53,553 bases of DNA from assembly GCA_017435865.1 (NCBI GenBank), contig JAFSEF010000080.1, positions 1-53,553 of the forward strand, in the 5' to 3' direction. The translations under genes were made by a program, and so were the position numbers. Positions 51,354 through 53,553 of the stretch are shown here, piece by piece. The DNA is from Clostridia bacterium (GTDB lineage: Bacteria; Bacillota; Clostridia; Oscillospirales; Acutalibacteraceae). Position 1 is the stretch's first letter. Each line of letters opens with the position of its first letter. A model generated the notes under the pieces. The model had not been told where the DNA came from and did no database searches. It saw only the letters and a program-made list of their open reading frames with translations.

Positions 51354-53072
51354 TTATGCCAGACCGAGGACAGCTTCAATGGCAGCCTTGTATTCTTCGG
51401 TGGTTTTCTTTGCATTTTCTGCATTGTCAGCAGCAACCGATGCATAAATCTTGAGCTTCGGTTCCGTGCCGGACGGGCGGACAATGAGCTTGTCTCTGCC
51501 GAGAGTCAATACAATGACGTTGCTGACGGGCAGCGTTGTCTTTTTCACTTCACCTGTGACAAGATCCTTGTCGGTGCATTCTTTGTAGTCGGTTACATTG
51601 GTAACGGCGGCACCTGCGATTGCGGTCGGAGTTGCTGTGCGAAGTGTGTCAAGCATGGCGTTCATCTTCTGCATACCGTCTGCACCCTCAACATAATAGT
51701 TGAACAGGGAATTCAGGTAATAGCCGTGTTTTGCATACAGCTCGTTGAGAACTGCAACCAGTGTTTTGCCCTGTTTTTTGTAGTAAGCTGCCATTTCTGC
51801 AATGAGCATGGAAGCGTTGACGGCATCCTTGTCTCTTGTGTGAAGACCGGACAGATAGCCGTAGCTTTCTTCAAAACCGAGTTCAAAACGGTCCGCTTCG
51901 CCTTTTTCTTCAAGCTGTGTCATCAGCTCGCCGATATATTTGAAACCTGTTAGCAGGTCGAACATTTCGGCACCGTAGGACTTTGCAATCACGGCTGCAA
52001 GTTCGGACGATACAATGGTCTTGATGATCACGGGATTCTTTGCAAGTGTACCGTTTGCTTTTTTGCAGGAAAGAATATATTCAATCAGCAGGCAGCCGAC
52101 CTCATTGCCGGTCAGCAAAGTGTATTCGCCGTTGTCAAGCACTGCAATACCCACGCGGTCGCAGTCGGGGTCGGTTGCAAGCAGAATATCGGCTTTGTTT
52201 GTTTCGGTCAGTTTGAGGGCTTCTTCAAAAGCCTGTTTGATTTCGGGGTTCGGATAAGGACAGGTCGGGAAATTTCCGTCGGGCAACTCCTGGGATGCAA
52301 CAACCGTTACATCATCGAGTCCGATATCCTTGAAAATGCGGCGGACAGGCTTGTTGCCCGAACCGTGAAGCGGTGCATAAATGAGTTTCAGACCGCTGTC
52401 CTTGCAAACCCCGGGGTTGATCTGACGGGATGCCACGGCTGCAAAATAATCTTCCAGCAGGCTGTCTTCAATGTATTCGATCTTGCCGCTTGCAAGACCT
52501 TCTTCCAACGAAACGGTTTTTACATCATCAAAAAGATCAATGCGGTTGATGTAGCCCAAAGTCTTGTCGGCAGCTTCATCAGTCATCTGATATCCTCTGG
52601 GATCATAGCACTTGTAACCGTTGTATTTTGCAGGGTTGTGACTTGCGGTGATGACAATACCGGAGCTGCAACCGAGTTTACGCACGGCCCATGCAACCAC
52701 AGGGGTCGGGATGAGTTCTTTAAAGAGATAGACCTTGATGCCGTTTGCTGCAAGAACGCAGGCGGCTCTTTGTGCAAAAAGAGCAGATTTGTTGCGTGAA
52801 TCATACCCTACCGCAACACTCGGAGCAGTAAAATCTTCGTTGAGGTAATTTGCAAGACCCTGTGTGGCAGCACCGACAGTATAAATGTTCATGCGATTGG
52901 TGCCTGCACCCAAAACACCGCGCAAACCACCTGTGCCGAATGCAAGGGATTGATAAAAACGGTCAAGGATTTCTTCTTCATTGCCTTCAATCGCAGCAAG
53001 TTCATTCACAAGATCAGGATCCTGTGTGCATTTTTCTTTCCAGATTCCGTACAAAGCTTTGATATCGTTCAT
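51354..53072 (-). CDS. pgcA: Phosphoglucomutase/phosphomannomutase
   Basis: A 572-residue alpha-D-phosphohexomutase. The active-site Ser144 lies in ITASHNPAKYNGYK, the metal loop is DPDCDRVG, the sugar-specific loop is GFEESYGYL, and the C-terminal phosphate loop is RPSGTEPKLK. The N-terminal FGTGGLRGVLGAGTNRMN is typical of the long bacterial group that interconverts glucose 1- and 6-phosphate. It links glycolysis with sugar-nucleotide and wall-polymer synthesis. ATG 53072 follows AAAGGAG. Confidence 0.9.
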   Translation of the reverse strand: MNDIKALYGIWKEKCTQDPDLVNELAAIEGNEEEILDRFYQSLAFGTGGLRGVLGAGTNRMNIYTVGAATQGLANYLNEDFTAPSVAVGYDSRNKSALFAQRAACVLAANGIKVYLFKELIPTPVVAWAVRKLGCSSGIVITASHNPAKYNGYKCYDPRGYQMTDEAADKTLGYINRIDLFDDVKTVSLEEGLASGKIEYIEDSLLEDYFAAVASRQINPGVCKDSGLKLIYAPLHGSGNKPVRRIFKDIGLDDVTVVASQELPDGNFPTCPYPNPEIKQAFEEALKLTETNKADILLATDPDCDRVGIAVLDNGEYTLLTGNEVGCLLIEYILSCKKANGTLAKNPVIIKTIVSSELAAVIAKSYGAEMFDLLTGFKYIGELMTQLEEKGEADRFELGFEESYGYLSGLHTRDKDAVNASMLIAEMAAYYKKQGKTLVAVLNELYAKHGYYLNSLFNYYVEGADGMQKMNAMLDTLRTATPTAIAGAAVTNVTDYKECTDKDLVTGEVKKTTLPVSNVIVLTLGRDKLIVRPSGTEPKLKIYASVAADNAENAKKTTEEYKAAIEAVLGLA

Positions 53073-53104
53073 GGTGCACTCCTTTGAAAATATTTCTTTT
53101 TATA

Positions 53105-53133
53105 AGTATACTCTATTTTTTTGTGTTTGGCAA
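53105..53133 (-). promoter_or_regulatory. Promoter of the phosphoglucomutase gene
   Basis: On the minus strand TTGCCA (53128-53133) and TATACT (53105-53110) are separated by 17 bases. Confidence 0.7.
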
Positions 53134-53159
53134 TCTGTTTTTAATAAAAAAGCAAAAAA

Positions 53160-53191
53160 GGAAAAACCCGGATTACTACCCGGGTTTTTCC
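53160..53191. terminator. Bidirectional hairpin
   Basis: GGAAAAACCCGG/CCGGGTTTTTCC with an 8-base loop. The next 160 bases (53195-53360) show no gene or structure I can support. Confidence 0.75.
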
Positions 53192-53365
53192 TTTTGGGGA
53201 AGAGAAAATAAAATGAAAAGGAATTGGTAAAAGAAAAGTGGATACTGAATTTGTTGTATCGTTGTGAATATACTATACTATCAACCCGTTACACGTATAC
53301 CATAAAATTGTAAACAAACTGTTAATAATATAAACTCAATGTTTCGCTAATTGTGAAAAAAATGC

Positions 53366-53404
53366 AACAATCCTTATGTCGACGGACATAAGGATTGTTT
53401 TTTG
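53366..53404 (+). terminator. Strong terminator before the IS-like end
   Basis: AACAATCCTTATGTC/GACATAAGGATTGTT, a perfect 15-bp stem with a 4-base loop, is followed by TTTTT. A second hairpin, GAACCCCGCC/GGCGGGGTTC, lies at 53412-53436. Confidence 0.8.
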
Positions 53405-53471
53405 TAATCGAGAACCCCGCCATAGTGGCGGGGTTCAAAAAAGGCTATTGCCTATGAGTGAGACAAAAAAA

Positions 53472-53535
53472 CTCCTGATGTGTTATAATAAAAGCGTGAC
53501 CTGCCAGTTACGCAAACAAAATAACACATCAGGAG
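53472..53535 (+). promoter_or_regulatory. Inverted repeat that can hide a ribosome site
   Basis: CTCCTGATGTGTTAT (53472-53486) is the exact complement of ATAACACATCAGGAG (53521-53535), and the right arm contains the AGGAG of the next gene. A TATAAT box (53484-53489) begins inside the left arm, so transcripts from it would lack that arm, while read-through transcripts would fold and block translation. This is typical of IS leaders. Confidence 0.7.
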
Positions 53536-53544
53536 GACATTAAA

Positions 53545-53553
53545 ATGTCAGAA
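53545..53553 (+). CDS. Start of a gene cut by the window end, probably an IS transposase
   Basis: Only ATG TCA GAA is seen, behind AGGAGG. The transposase call rests solely on the leader structure upstream. Confidence 0.4.

Overview
The window looks like a chromosomal segment of a low-to-mid GC Gram-positive anaerobe of class Clostridia, probably an Oscillospirales/Ruminococcaceae-type gut bacterium. The signs are strong AGGAGG ribosome binding sites, many TTGACA-N17-TATAAT promoters, lipobox lipoproteins, a FeoA/FeoB/FeoB-associated Cys-rich protein set, an oligopeptide ABC operon, a PASTA-type surface kinase homologue, LytTR/AgrC-type two-component genes, a GH39 glycosidase and TnpV/DUF6809 mobile-element genes. 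The species cannot be named from the sequence. I saw no rRNA, tRNA or CRISPR array.

Layout. 0-2.6 kb: start of a secreted protein, then a two-gene AAA ATPase / RloB-like TOPRIM-type pair resembling phage-defence modules. 2.6-6.4 kb: LytTR response regulator and AgrC-like kinase joined at a 10-G tract, then a GPH-family sugar transporter. 6.4-8.2 kb: ribokinase-like kinase and a tyrosine-phosphatase-like protein. 8.2-14.2 kb: an oppBCDFA operon read leftwards, whose substrate-binding protein appears circularly permuted. 14.4-22.1 kb: a cytosolic propeller/toroid protein, MBL hydrolase, secreted alpha/beta hydrolase, aquaporin, a small membrane-anchored protein and an alkaline-phosphatase-superfamily protein. 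22.1-24.8 kb: ferrous iron uptake with three DtxR-like boxes. 24.8-30.1 kb: GNAT-GH39 pair, a tiny 30-residue peptide unit, DUF1846 protein, Gfo/Idh/MocA oxidoreductase and an HTH regulator. 30.1-36.4 kb: repeat elements (long hairpin and MITE-like unit), pseudouridine synthase, a GPH transporter with a long tail, and remnants of a mobilizable element (relaxase fragment, AAA_14/DUF4143 ATPase, TnpV, DUF6809). 36.5-39.1 kb: zinc ABC uptake (znuACB). 39.2-46.6 kb: small nucleotidyltransferase, a pseudokinase-PASTA-Big_2 surface protein, a secreted propeller-like protein, murD, murI and a lipoprotein. 46.7-51.3 kb: an acyltransferase gene broken by an in-frame TGA, a zinc-ribbon/TIR/membrane protein, a sigma-70 factor, a zinc-binding protein and a 57-residue membrane peptide. 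51.3-53.6 kb: phosphoglucomutase, a block of hairpins, and the first codons of a probable IS transposase whose RBS lies in an inverted repeat.

The items most worth a second look are the permuted OppA-like protein, the stand-alone 30-residue peptide unit, the poly-G junction between response regulator and kinase, the zinc-ribbon/TIR protein, the PASTA pseudokinase beside murD/murI, the AAA/RloB-like pair, and the acyltransferase with an in-frame TGA.
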